Positions 13,701 through 28,200 of a stretch of DNA of 64,000 bases are shown here, in pieces. The notes under the pieces are model-generated. The model saw nothing but the letters and a program-made list of their open reading frames with translations. It was not told the DNA's origin and did not search any database. Numbering within the stretch: position 1 is the first letter of the stretch; each line of letters starts with the position of its first letter. Source of the stretch: Penaeus vannamei. Lineage: Eukaryota; Arthropoda; Malacostraca; Decapoda; Penaeidae. The translations under genes were made by a program, and so were the position numbers. The stretch covers positions 18,809,629 to 18,873,628 of the forward strand of contig NC_091589.1 in the NCBI RefSeq assembly GCF_042767895.1. Direction: 5' to 3'.

Positions 13701-16700
13701 TGATAATGGCAATAATGATAATTCTAGAAAGAATAACAACAATAAAATTTATTATAATAACAATAATAGCCGTGTTATAATTACTTTTATTATTATTTCT
13801 GTTATCATTGTCGTTATTATTAGTGTTATTAGTAGGAAATTATTAGAATTGTGTTGATTATTGCTATTATTGCAATTATTACGCAAATCATCATTATAAG
13901 TATCATTGTATAATTATTATCATAATTATTGTCCAAATTACTCTCATAATTACCATTATTATCGTCATTATTGTCATTATTGATGGGGTTATCATCAAAA
14001 TCATCCTAATTAGCAGAATTAATGGTAAAATCATCATAATCATCATTTAAACTGGAAAAAGGGGGGTTTTCGAGTCATCTCTCAGAAGGCTGTATTTTGC
14101 TAGATTTCGCTGGTTTTTCGACTTTTTGGATTTTTCTCCTTTTAGCCTTTTTCTCATTATAGATGGGCTTTATAATGATAATTATCATCATTATTGTCAT
14201 TATCATCATCATTATTATCATTACTGTCATTATTGCCCTAATTACCCTTAATATAGTCATTATAATAATCATTATCTAAATTATTAATGTCATTTTCATC
14301 ATTTTAATGATTTTAATAATGATATTGACAATAATGATAATTCTTGAGATAATAACAATAATGATAATGGTTATAATAAGAATAATGGCCGGGATATATT
14401 TAATTTTATTTTGATTTCTATCATTGTCGTTATTATTAGTGTTATTAGTAGGAAAATCATTAGAATATTGTTGAGTGTTCTTATTATCGCAATTATTAGG
14501 CATATCATCATTATAACTATCATTATATAATTTTTATCATAATTATTGTCCTAATTACTCGCATGATTATCATTATTACCGTCATTATTGATGGGGTTAT
14601 CATCAAAATCATCCTAATTAGTAGAATTATTGCTAAAATCATCATAATCATCATTTAAACTGGAAAAAGGGGGGTTTTCGACTCATCTCTCAGAAGGCTG
14701 TATTTTGCTAGATTTCGCCGGTTTTTCGACTTTTGGGATTTTTCTCCTTTTAGCCTTTTTCTCATTATAGATGGGCTTTATAATGATAATTATCATCATT
14801 ATTGTCATTATCATCATCATTATTATCATTACTGTGATTATTGCCCTAATTACCCTTAATATAGTCATTATAATAATCATTATCTTAATTATTAATGTCA
14901 TTTTCATTATTATAATGATTTTAATAATGATAATGGCAATAATGATAATTCTAGAAAGAATAACAACAATAAAATTTATTATAATAACAATAATAGCCGT
15001 GTTATAATTTTATTATTATTTCTGTTATCATTGTCGTTATTATTAGTGTTATTAGTAGGAAATTATTAGAATTGTGTTGATTATTGCTATTATTGCAATT
15101 ATTACGCAAATCATCATTATAAGTATCATTGTATAATTATTATCATAATTATTGTCCAAATTACTCTCATAATTACCATTATTATCGTCATTATTGTCAT
15201 TATTGATGGGGTTATCATCAAAATCATCCTAATTAGCAGAATTAATGGTAAAATCATCATAATCATCATTTAAACTGGAAAAAGGGGGGTTTTCGAGTCA
15301 TCTCTCAGAAGGCTGTATTTTGCTAGATTTCGCCGGTTTTTCGACTTTTTGGATTTTTCTCCTTTTAGCCTTTTTCTCATTATAGATGGGCTTTATAATG
15401 ATAATTATCATCATTATTGTCATTATCATCATCATTATTATCATTACTGTCATTATTGCCCTAATTACCCTTAATATAGTCATTATAATAATCATTATCT
15501 AAATTATTAATGTCATTTTCATCATTATAATGATTTTAATAATGATATTGACAATAATGATAATTCTTGAGATAATAACAATAATGATAATGATTATAAT
15601 AACAATAATGGCCGGGATATATTTAATTTTATTTTTATTTCTATCATTGTCGTTATTATTAGTGTTATTAGTAGGAAAATCATTAGAATATTGTTGAGTG
15701 TTCTTATTATCGCAATTATTAGGCAAATCATCATTATAACTATCATTATATAATTTTTATCATAATTATTGTCCTAATTACTCGCATGATTATCATTATT
15801 ACCGTCATTATTGATGGGGTTATCATCAAAATCATCCTAATTAGTAGAATTATTGCTAAATTCATCATAATCATCATTTAAACTGGAAAAAGGGGGGTTT
15901 TCGACTCATCTCTCAGAAGGCTGTATTTTGCTAGATTTCGCCGGTTTTTCGACTTTTGGGATTTTTCTCCTTTTAGCCTTTTTCTCATTATAGATGGGCT
16001 TTATAATGATAATTATCATCATTATTGTCATTATCATCATCATTATTATCATTACTGTCATTATTGCCCTAATTACCCTTAATATAGTCATTATAATAAT
16101 CATTATCTTAATTATTAATGTCATTTTCATTATTATAATGATTTTAATAATGATAATGGCAATAATGATAATTCTAGAAAGAATAACAACAATAAAATTT
16201 ATTAAAATAACAATAATAGCCGTGTTATAATTTTATTACTATTTCTGTTATCATTGTCGTTATTATTAGTGTTATTAGTAGGAAATTATTAGAATTGTGT
16301 TGATTATTGCTATTATTGCAATTATTACGCAAATCATCATTATAAGTATCATTGTATAATTATTATCATAATTATTGTCCAAATTCCTCTCATAATTACC
16401 ATTATTATCGTCATTATTGTCATTATTGATGGGGTTATCATCAAAATCATCCTAATTAGCAGAATTAATGGTAAAATCATCATAATCATCATTTAAACTG
16501 GAAAAAGGGGGGTTTTCGAGTCATCTCTCAGAAGGCTGTATTTTGCTAGATTTCGCCGGTTTTTCGACTTTTTGGATTTTTCTCCTTTTAGCCTTTTTCT
16601 CATTATAGATGGGCTTTATAATGATAATTATCATCATTATTGTCATTATCATCATCATTATTATCATTACTGTCATTATTGCCCTAATTACCCTTAATAT

Positions 16701-19700
16701 AGTCATTATAATAATCATTATCTAAATTATTAATGTCATTTTCATCATTATAATGATTTTAATAATGATATTGAATATAATGATAATTCTTGAGATAATA
16801 ACAATAATGATATTGATTATAATAACAATAATGGCCGGGATATATTTAATTTTATTTTTATTTCTATCATTGTCCTTATTATTAGTGTTATTAGTAGGAA
16901 AATCATTAGAATATTGTTGAGTATTCTTATTATCGCAATTATTAGGCAAATCATCATTATAACTATCATTATATAATTTTTATCATAATTATTGTCCTAA
17001 TTACTCGCATGATTATCATTATTACCGTCATTATTGATGGGGTTATCATCAAAATCATCCTAATTAGTAGAATTATTGCTAAAATCATCATAATCATCAT
17101 TTAAACTGGAAAAGGGGGGGTTTTCGAGTCATCTCTCAGAAGGCTGTATTTTGCTAGATTTCGCCGGTTTTTCGACTTTTGGGATTTTTCTCCTTTTAGC
17201 CTTTTTCTCATTATAGATGGGCTTTATGATGATAATTATCATCATTATTGTCATTATCATCATCATTATTATCATTACTGTGATTATTGCCCTAATTACC
17301 CTTAATATAGTCATTATAATAATCATTATCTTAATTATTAATGTCATTTTCATTATTATAATGATTTTAATAATGATAATGGCAATAATGATAATTCTAG
17401 AAAGAATAACAACAATAAAATTTATTATAATAACAATAATAGCCGTGTTATAATTACTTTTATTATCATTTCTGTTATCATTGTCGTTATTATTAGTGTT
17501 ATTAGTAGGAAATTATTAGAATTGTGTTGATTATTGCTATTATTGCAATTATTACGCAAATCATCATTATAAGTATCATTGTATAATTATTATCATAATT
17601 ATTGTCCAAATTACTCTCATAATTACCATTATTATCGTCATTATTGTCATTATTGATGGGGTTATCATCAAAATCATCCTAATTAGCAGAATTAATGGTA
17701 AAATCATCATAATCATCATTTAAACTGGAAAAAGGGGGGTTTTCGAGTCATCTCTCAGAAGGCTGTATTTTGCTAGATTTCGCCGGTTTTTCGACTTTTT
17801 GGATTTTTCTCCTTTTAGCCTTTTTCTCATTATAGATGGGCTTTATAATGATAATTATCATCATTATTGTCATTATCATCATCATTATTATCATTACTGT
17901 CATTATTGCCCTAATTACCCTTAATATAGTCATTATAATAATCATTATCTAAATTATTAATGTCATTTTCATCATTATAATGATTTTAATAATGATATTG
18001 ACAATAATGATAATTCTTGAGATAATAACAATAATGATAATGATTATAATAACAATAATGGCCGGGATATATTTAATTTTATTTTTATTTCTATCATTGT
18101 CGTTATTATTAGTGTTATTAGTAGGAAAATCATTAGAATATTGTTGAGTATTCTTATTATCGCAATTATTAGGCAAATCATTATAACTATCATTATATAA
18201 TTTTTATCATAATTATTGTCCTAATTACTCGCATGATTATCATTATTACCGTCATTATTGATGGGGTTATCATCAAAATCATCCTAATTAGTAGAATTAT
18301 TGCTAAAATCATCATAATCATCATTTAAACTGGAAAAAGGGGGGTTTTCGACTCATCTCTCAGAAGGCTGTATTTTGCTAGATTTCGCCGGTTTTTCGAC
18401 TTTTGGGATTTTTCTCCTTTTAGCCTTTTTCTCATTATAGATGGGCTTTATAATGATAATTATCATCATTATTGTCATTATCATCATCATTATTATCATT
18501 ACTGTGATTATTGCCCTAATTACCCTTAATATAGTCATTATAATAATCATTATCTTAATTATTAATGTCATTTTCATTATTATAATGATTTTAATAATGA
18601 TAATGGCAATAATGATAATTCTAGAAAGAATAACAACAATAAAATTTATTATAATAACAATAATAGCCGTGTTATAATTACTTTTATTATTATTTCTGTT
18701 ATCATTGTCGTTATTATTAGTGTTATTAGTAGGAAATTATTAGAATTGTCTTGATTATTGCTATTATTGCAATTATTACGTAAATCATCATTATAAGTAT
18801 CATTGTATAATTATTATCATAATTATTGTCCAAATTACTCTCATAATTACCATTATTATCGTCATTATTGTCATTATTGATGGGGTTATCATCAAAATCA
18901 TCCTAATTAGCAGAATTAATGGTAAAATCATCATAATCATCATTTAAACTGGAAAAAGGGGGGTTTTCGAGTCATCTCTCAGAAGGCTGTATTTTGCTAG
19001 ATTTCGCCGGTTTTTCGACTTTTTGGATTTTTCTCCTTTTAGCCTTTTTCTCATTATAGATGGGCTTTATAATGATAATTATCATCATTATTGTCATTAT
19101 CATCATCATTATTATCATTACTGTCATTATTGCCCTAATTACCCTTAATATAGTCATTATAATAATCATTATCTAAATTATTAATGTCATTTTCATCATT
19201 ATAATGATTTTAATAATGATATTGACAATAATGATAATTCTTGAGATAATAACAATAATGATAATGATTATAATAACAATAATGGCCGGGATATATTTAA
19301 TTTTATTTTTATTTCTATCATTGTCGTTATTATTAGTGTTATTAGTAGGAAAATCATTAGAATATTGTTGAGTATTCTTATTATCGCAATTATTAGGCAA
19401 ATCATCATTATAACTATCATTATATAATTTTTATCATAATTATTGTCCTAATTACTCGCATGATTATCATTATTACCGTCATTATTGATGGGGTTATCAT
19501 CAAAATCATCCTAATTAGTAGAATTATTGCTAAAATCATCATAATCATCATTTAAACTGGAAAAAGGGGGGTTTTCGACTCATCTCTCAGAAGGCTGTAT
19601 TTTGCTAGATTTCGCCGGTTTTTCGACTTTTGGGATTTTTCTCCTTTTAGCCTTTTTCTCATTATAGATGGGCTTTATAATGATAATTATCATCATTATT

Positions 19701-22695
19701 GTCATTATCATCATCATTATTATCATTACTGTGATTATTGCCCTAATTACCCTTAATATAGTCATTATAATAATCATTATCTTAATTATTAATGTCATTT
19801 TCATTATTATAATGATTTTAATAATGATAATGGCAATAATGATAATTCTAGAAAGAATAACAATAAAATTTATTATAATAACAATAATAGCCGTGTTATA
19901 ATTACTTTTATTATTATTTCTGTTATCATTGTCGTTATTATTAGTGTTATTAGTAGGAAATTATTAGAATTGTGTTGATTATTGCTATTATTGCAATTAT
20001 TACGCAAATCATCATTATAAGTATCATTGTATAATTATTATCATAATTATTGTCCAAATTACTCTCATAATTACCATTATTATCGTCATTATTGTCATTA
20101 TTGATGGGGTTATCATCAAAATCATCCTAATTAGCAGAATTAATGGTAAAATCATCATAATCATCATTTAAACTGGAAAAAGGGGGGTTTTCGAGTCATC
20201 TCTCAGAAGGCTGTATTTTGCTAGATTTCGCCGGTTTTTCGACTTTTTGGATTTTTCTCCTTTTAGCCTTTTTCTCATTATAGATGGGCTTTATAATGAT
20301 AATTATCATCATTATTGTCATTATCATCATCATTATTATCATTACTGTCATTATTGCCCTAATTACCCTTAATATAGTCATTATAATAATCATTATCTAA
20401 ATTATTAATGTCATTTTCATCATTATAATGATTTTAATAATGATATTGACAATAATGATAATTCTTGAGATAATAACAATAATGATAATGATTATAATAA
20501 CAATAATGGCCGGGATATATTTAATTTTATTTTTATTTCTATCATTGTCGTTATTATTAGTGTTATTAGTAGGAAAATCATTAGAATATTGTTGAGTATT
20601 CTTATTATCGCAATTATTAGGCAAATCATCATTATAACTATCATTATATAATTTTTATCATAATTATTGTCCTAATTACTCGCATGATTATCATTATTAC
20701 CGTCATTATTGATGGGGTTATCATCAAAATCATCCTAATTAGTAGAATTATTGCTAAAATCATCATAATCATCATTTAAACTGGAAAAAGGGGGGTTTTC
20801 GACTCATCTCTCAGAAGGCTGTATTTTGCTAGATTTCGCCGGTTTTTCGACTTTTGGGATTTTTCTCCTTTTAGCCTTTTTCTCATTATAGATGGGCTTT
20901 ATAATGATGATTATCATCATTATTGTCATTATCATCATCATTATTATCATTACTGTGATTATTGCCCTAATTACCCTTAATATAGTCATTATAATAATCA
21001 TTATCTTAATTATTAATGTCATTTTCATTATTATAATGATTTTAATAATGATAATGGCAATAATGATAATTCTAGAAAGAATAACAACAATAAAATTTAT
21101 TATAATAACAATAATAGCCGTGTTATAATTACTTTTATTATTATTTCTGTTATCATTGTCGTTATTATTAGTGTTATTAGTAGGAAATTATTAGAATTGT
21201 GTTGATTATTGCTATTATTGCAATTATTACGCAAATCATCATTATAAGTATCATTGTATAATTATTATCATAATTATTGTCCAAATTACTCTCATAATTA
21301 CCATTATTATCGTCATTATTGTCATTATTGATGGGGTTATCATCAAAATCATCCTAATTAGCAGAATTAATGGTAAAATCATCATAATCATCATTTAAAC
21401 TGGAAAAAGGGGGGTTTTCGAGTCATCTCTCAGAAGGCTGTATTTTGCTAGATTTCGCCGGTTTTTCGACTTTTTGGATTTTTCTCCTTTTAGCCTTTTT
21501 CTCATTATAGATGGGCTTTATAATGATAATTATCATCATTATTGTCATTATCATCATCATTATTATCATTACTGTCATTATTGCCCTAATTACCCTTAAT
21601 ATAGTCATTATAATAATCATTATCTAAATTATTAATGTCATTTTCATCATTATAATGATTTTAATAATGATATTGACAATAATGATAATTCTTGAGATAA
21701 TAACAATAATGATAATGATTATAATAACAATAATGGCCGGGATATATTTAATTTTATTTTTATTTCTATCATTGTCGTTATTATTAGTGTTATTAGTAGG
21801 AAAATCATTAGAATATTGTTGAGTATTCTTATTATCGCAATTATTAGGCAAATCATCATTATAACTATCATTATATAATTTTTATCATAATTATTGTCCT
21901 AATTACTCGCATGATTATCATTATTACCGTCATTATTGATGGGGTTATCATCAAAATCATCCTAATTAGTAGAATTATTGCTAAAATCATCATAATCATC
22001 ATTTAAACTGGAAAAAGGGGGGTTTTCGACTCATCTCTCAGAAGGCTGTATTTTGCTAGATTTCGCCGGTTTTTCGACTTTTGGGATTTTTCTCCTTTTA
22101 GCCTTTTTCTCATTATAGATGGGCTTTATAATGATAATTATCATCATTATTGTCATTATCATCATCATTATTATCATTACTGTCATTATTGCCCTAATTA
22201 CCCTTAATATAGTCATTATAATAATCATTATCTTAATTATTAATGTCATTTTCATTATTATAATGATTTTAATAATGATAATGGCAATAATGATAATTCT
22301 AGAAAGAATAACAACAATAAAATTTATTATAATAACAATAATAGCCGTGTTATAATTACTTTTATTATTATTTCTGTTATCATTGTCGTTATTATTAGTG
22401 TTATTAGTAGGAAATTATTAGAATTGTGTTGATTATTGCTATTATTGCAATTATTACGCAAATCATCATTATAAGTATCATTGTATAATTATTATCATAA
22501 TTATTGTCCAAATTACTCTCATAATTACCATTATTATCGTCATTATTGTCATTATTGATGGGGTTATCATCAAAATCATCCTAATTAGCAGAATTAATGG
22601 TAAAATCATCATAATCATCATTTAAACTGGAAAAAGGGGGGTTTTCGAGTCATCTCTCAGAAGGCTGTATTTTGCTAGATTTCGCCGGTTTTTCG

Positions 22696-23195
22696 NNNNN
22701 NNNNNNNNNNNNNNNNNNNNNNNNNNNNNNNNNNNNNNNNNNNNNNNNNNNNNNNNNNNNNNNNNNNNNNNNNNNNNNNNNNNNNNNNNNNNNNNNNNNN
22801 NNNNNNNNNNNNNNNNNNNNNNNNNNNNNNNNNNNNNNNNNNNNNNNNNNNNNNNNNNNNNNNNNNNNNNNNNNNNNNNNNNNNNNNNNNNNNNNNNNNN
22901 NNNNNNNNNNNNNNNNNNNNNNNNNNNNNNNNNNNNNNNNNNNNNNNNNNNNNNNNNNNNNNNNNNNNNNNNNNNNNNNNNNNNNNNNNNNNNNNNNNNN
23001 NNNNNNNNNNNNNNNNNNNNNNNNNNNNNNNNNNNNNNNNNNNNNNNNNNNNNNNNNNNNNNNNNNNNNNNNNNNNNNNNNNNNNNNNNNNNNNNNNNNN
23101 NNNNNNNNNNNNNNNNNNNNNNNNNNNNNNNNNNNNNNNNNNNNNNNNNNNNNNNNNNNNNNNNNNNNNNNNNNNNNNNNNNNNNNNNNNNNNNN
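22696..23195. other. Assembly gap, 500 N, at an orientation change
   Basis: Exactly 500 N. The left flank is a forward core ending in TTTTTCG. The right flank starts with TTCTACTAATTAGG, the reverse complement of a B-monomer tail. The satellite therefore changes strand across the gap. A wrongly oriented contig at 23,196-41,054 would give this picture, but so would a real inversion. Confidence 0.98.
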
Positions 23196-23444
23196 TTCTA
23201 CTAATTAGGATGATTTTGATGATAACCCCATCAATAATGACGGTAATAATGATAATCATGCGAGTAATTAGGACAATAATTATGATAAAAATTATATAAT
23301 GATAGATATAATGATGATTTCCCTAATAATTGCGATAATAAGAATACTCAACAATATTCTAATGATTTTCCTACTAATAACACTAATAATAACGACAATG
23401 ATAGAAATAAAAATAAAATTAAATATATCCCGGCCATTATTCTT

Positions 23445-23492
23445 ATCATAATCATTATCATTATTGTTATTATAATCATTATCATTATTGTT
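23445..23492 (-). repeat. 24-bp internal duplication in a B monomer (reverse)
   Basis: Two 24-bp units (23445-23468, 23469-23492) in reverse orientation; the first has a C for T substitution. This is the same long-B allele as at 6951, 10656 and 33879. Confidence 0.9.
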
Positions 23493-24149
23493 ATTATCTC
23501 AAGAATTATCATTATTGTCAATATCATTATTAAAATCATTATAATGATGAAAATGACATTAATAATTTAGATAATGATTATTATAATGACTATATTAAGG
23601 GTAATTAGGGCAATAATGACAGTAATGATAATAATGATGATGATAATGACAATAATGATGATAATTATCATTATAAAGCCCATCTATAATGAGAAAAAGG
23701 CTAAAAGGAGAAAAATCCAAAAAGTCGAAAAACCGGCGAAATCTAGCAAAATACAGCCTTCTCAGAGATGACTCGAAAACCCCCCTTTTTCCAGTTTAAA
23801 TGATGATTATGATGATTTTACCATTAATTCTGCTAATTAGGATGATTTTGATGATAACCCCATCAATAATGACGGTAATAATGGTAATTATGAGAGTAAT
23901 TTGGACAATAATTATGATAATAATTATACAATGATACTTATAATGATGATTTGCGTAATAATTGCAATAATAGCAATAATCAACACAATTCTAATAATTT
24001 CCTACTAATAACACTAATAATAACGACAATGATAACAGAAATGATAATAAAAGTAATTATAACACGGCTATTATTGTTATTATAATAAATTTTATTGTTG
24101 TTATTCTTTCTAGAATTATCATTATTGCCATTGTCATTATTAAAATCAT

Positions 24150-24180
24150 TATAATAATGAAAATGACATTAATAATTTAG
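24150..24180 (-). repeat. Chimeric A monomer with B-type pre-body
   Basis: Read on the minus strand, this monomer carries the B-type TCTAAATTATTAATG (A has TCTTAATTATTAATG). It then continues with A-type CATTATTATAATG and the A body (AGCCGTGTTATAATTAC). The switch lies between about 24,155 and 24,176. It is followed by another A monomer, so the dimer register is also broken here. Unequal exchange or gene conversion between A and B is the simplest explanation. Confidence 0.75.
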
Positions 24181-25185
24181 ATAATGATTATTATAATGAC
24201 TATATTAAGGGTAATTAGGGCAATAATCACAGTAATGATAATAATGATGATGATAATGACAATAATGATGATAATTATCATCATAAAGCCCATCTATAAT
24301 GAGAAAAAGGCTAAAAGGAGAAAAATCCAAAAAGTCGAAAAACCGGCGAAATCTAGCAAAATACAGCCTTCTGAGAGATGACTCGAAAACCCCCCTTTTT
24401 CCAGTTTAAATGATGATTATGATGATTTTACCATTAATTCTGCTAATTAGGATGATTTTGATGATAACCCCATCAATAATGACAATAATGACGATAATAA
24501 TGGTAATTATGAGAGTAATTTGGACAATAATTATGATAATAATTATACAATGATACTTATAATGATGATTTGCCTAATAATTGCAATAATAGCAATAATC
24601 AACACAATTCTAATAATTTCCTACTAATAACACTAATAATAACGACAATGATAACAGAAATAATAATAAAAGTAATTATAACACGGCTATTATTGTTATT
24701 ATAATAAATTTTATTGTTGTTATTCTTTCTAGAATTATCATTATTGCCATTATCATTATTAAAATCATTATAATAATGAAAATGACATTAATAATTAAGA
24801 TAATGATTATTATAATGACTATATTAAGGGTAATTAGGGCAATAATGACAGTAATGATAATAATGATGATGATAATGACAATAATGATGATAATTATCAT
24901 TATAAAGCCCATCTATAATGAGAAAAAGGCTAAAAGGAGAAAAATCCAAAAAGTCGAAAAACCGGCGAAATCTAGCAAAATACAGCCTTCTGAGAGATGA
25001 GTCGAAAACCCCCCTTTTTCCAGTTTAAATGATGATTATGATGATTTTAGCAATAATTCTACTAATTAGGATGATTTTGATGATAACCCCATCAATAATG
25101 ACGGTAATAATGATAATCATGCGAGTAATTAGGACAATAATTATGATAAAAATTATATAATGATAGTTATAATGATGATTTGCCT

Positions 25186-25290
25186 AATAATTGCGATAAT
25201 AAGAATACTCAACACAATTCTAATAATTTCCTACTAATAACACTAATAATAACGACAATGATAGAAATAAAAATAAAATTAAATATATCC
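25186..25290 (-). repeat. B monomer with a short A-type tract
   Basis: On the plus strand the copy reads AAGAATACTCAACA (B), then CAATTCTAATAATTTCC (A), then GATAGAAATAAAAATAAAA (B). The A-type stretch is only about 20 bp (about 25,213-25,232) with B on both sides. That is a double switch, as expected from a short gene-conversion tract. An assembly chimera is less likely to make such a short double switch but is not excluded. Confidence 0.75.
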
Positions 25291-28200
25291 CGGCCATTAT
25301 TGTTATTATAATCATTATCATTATTGTTATTATCTCAAGAATTATCATTATTGTCAATATCATTATTAAAATCATTATAATGATGAAAATGACATTAATA
25401 ATTTAGATAATGATTATTATAATGACTATATTAAGGGTAATTAGGGCAATAATGACAGTAATGATAATAATGATGATGATAATGACAATAATGATGATAA
25501 TTATCATTATAAAGCCCATCTATAATGAGAAAAAGGCTAAAAGGAGAAAAATCCAAAAAGTCGAAAAACCGGCGAAATCTAGCAAAATACAGCCTTCTGA
25601 GAGATGACTCGAAAACCCCCCTTTTTCCAGTTTAAATGATGATTATGATGATTTTACCATTAATTCTGCTAATTAGGATGATTTTGATGATAACCCCATC
25701 AATAATGACGATAATAATGGTAATTATGAGAGTAATTTGGACAATAATTATGATAATAATTATACAATGATACTTATAATGATGATTTGCGTAATAATTG
25801 CAATAATAGCAATAATCAACACAATTCTAATAATTTCCTACTAATAACACTAATAATAACGACAATGATAACAGAAATGATAATAAAAGTAATTATAACA
25901 CGGCTATTATTGTTATTATAATAAATTTTATTGTTGTTATTCTTTCTAGAATTATCATTATTGCCATTATCATTATTAAAATCATTATAATAATGAAAAT
26001 GACATTAATAATTAAGATAATGATTATTATAATGACTATATTAAGGGTAATTAGGGCAATAATGACAGTAATGATAATAATGATGATGATAATGACAATA
26101 ATGATGATAATTATCATTATGAAGCCCATCTATAATGAGAAAAAGGCTAAAAGGAGAAAAATCCCAAAAGTCGAAAAACCGGCGAAATCTAGCAAAATAC
26201 AGCCTTCTGAGAGATGAGTCGAAAACCCCCCTTTTTCCAGTTTAAATGATGATTATGATGATTTTAGCAATAATTCTACTAATTAGGATGATTTTGATGA
26301 TAACCCCATCAATAATGACGGTAATAATGATAATCATGCGAGTAATTAGGACAATAATTATGATAAAAATTATATAATGATAGTTATAATGATGATTTGC
26401 CTAATAATTGCGATAATAAGAATACTCAACAATATTCTAATGATTTTCCTACTAATAACACTAATAATAACGACAATGATAGAAATAAAAATAAAATTAA
26501 ATATATCCCGGCCATTATTGTTATTATAATCATTATCATTATTGTTATTATCTCAAGAATTATCATTATTGTCAATATCATTATTAAAATCATTATAATG
26601 ATGAAAATGACATTAATAATTTAGATAATGATTATTATAATGACTATATTAAGGGTAATTAGGGCAATAATGACAGTAATGATAATAATGATGATGATAA
26701 TGACAATAATGATGATAATTATCATTATAAAGCCCATCTATAATGAGAAAAAGGCTAAAAGGAGAAAAATCCAAAAAGTCGAAAAACCGGCGAAATCTAG
26801 CAAAATACAGCCTTCTGAGAGATGACTCGAAAACCCCCCTTTTTCCAGTTTAAATGATGATTATGATGATTTTACCATTAATTCTGCTAATTAGGATGAT
26901 TTTGATGATAACCCCATCAATAATGACAATAATGACGATAATAATGGTAATTATGAGAGTAATTTGGACAATAATTATGATAATAATTATACAATGATAC
27001 TTATAATGATGATTTGCGTAATAATTGCAATAATAGCAATAATCAACACAATTCTAATAATTTCCTACTAATAACACTAATAATAACGACAATGATAACA
27101 GAAATAATAATAAAAGTAATTATAACACGGCTATTATTGTTATTATAATAAATTTTATTGTTGTTATTCTTTCTAGAATTATCATTATTGCCATTATCAT
27201 TATTAAAATCATTATAATAATGAAAATGACATTAATAATTAAGATAATGATTATTATAATGACTATATTAAGGGTAATTAGGGCAATAATCACAGTAATG
27301 ATAATAATGATGATGATAATGACAATAATGATGATAATCATCATTATAAAGCCCATCTATAATGAGAAAAAGGCTAAAAGGAGAAAAATCCCAAAAGTCG
27401 AAAAACCGGCGAAATCTAGCAAAATACAGCCTTCTGAGAGATGAGTCGAAAACCCCCCTTTTTCCAGTTTAAATGATGATTATGATGATTTTAGCAATAA
27501 TTCTACTAATTAGGATGATTTTGATGATAACCCCATCAATAATGACGGTAATAATGATAATCATGCGAGTAATTAGGACAATAATTATGATAAAAATTAT
27601 ATAATGATAGTTATAATGATGATTTGCCTAATAATTGCGATAATAAGAATACTCAACAATATTCTAATGATTTTCCTACTAATAACACTAATAATAACGA
27701 CAATGATAGAAATCAAAATAAAATTAAATATATCCCGGCCATTATTGTTATTATAATCATTATCATTATTGTTATTATCTCAAGAATTATCATTATTGTC
27801 AATATCATTATTAAAATCATTATAATGATGAAAATGACATTAATAATTTAGATAATGATTATTATAATGACTATATTAAGGGTAATTAGGGCAATAATGA
27901 CAGTAATGATAATAATGATGATGATAATGACAATAATGATGATAATTATCATTATAAAGCCCATCTATAATGAGAAAAAGGCTAAAAGGAGAAAAATCCA
28001 AAAAGTCGAAAAACCGGCGAAATCTAGCAAAATACAGCCTTCTGAGAGATGAGTCGAAAACCCCCCTTTTTCCAGTTTAAATGATGATTATGATGATTTT
28101 ACCATTAATTCTGCTAATTAGGATGATTTTGATGATAACCCCATCAATAATGACAATAATGACGATAATAATGGTAATTATGAGAGTAATTTGGACAATA

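Larger units (their letters stand above)
6695..22695 (+). repeat. A/B dimeric satellite HOR, contig 2, forward
   Basis: Thirteen consecutive A/B dimers with almost no register error. The A body starts (ATGGGCTTTAT) lie at 7392, 8619, 9846, 11094, 12321, 13544, 14771, 15994, 17217, 18441, 19668, 20892 and 22119. The B-specific segments begin at 6873, 8124, 9351, 10578, 11826, 13050, 14276, 15499, 16722, 17949, 19173, 20397 and 21624. Dimer spacing is 1,223-1,248 bp. The differences come from 3-4 bp deletions, one single-base deletion near 13,380 and a 24-bp duplication in two B monomers. Private variants recur at a distance of about 7.35 kb, showing a layer of structure above the dimer. Confidence 0.97.
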
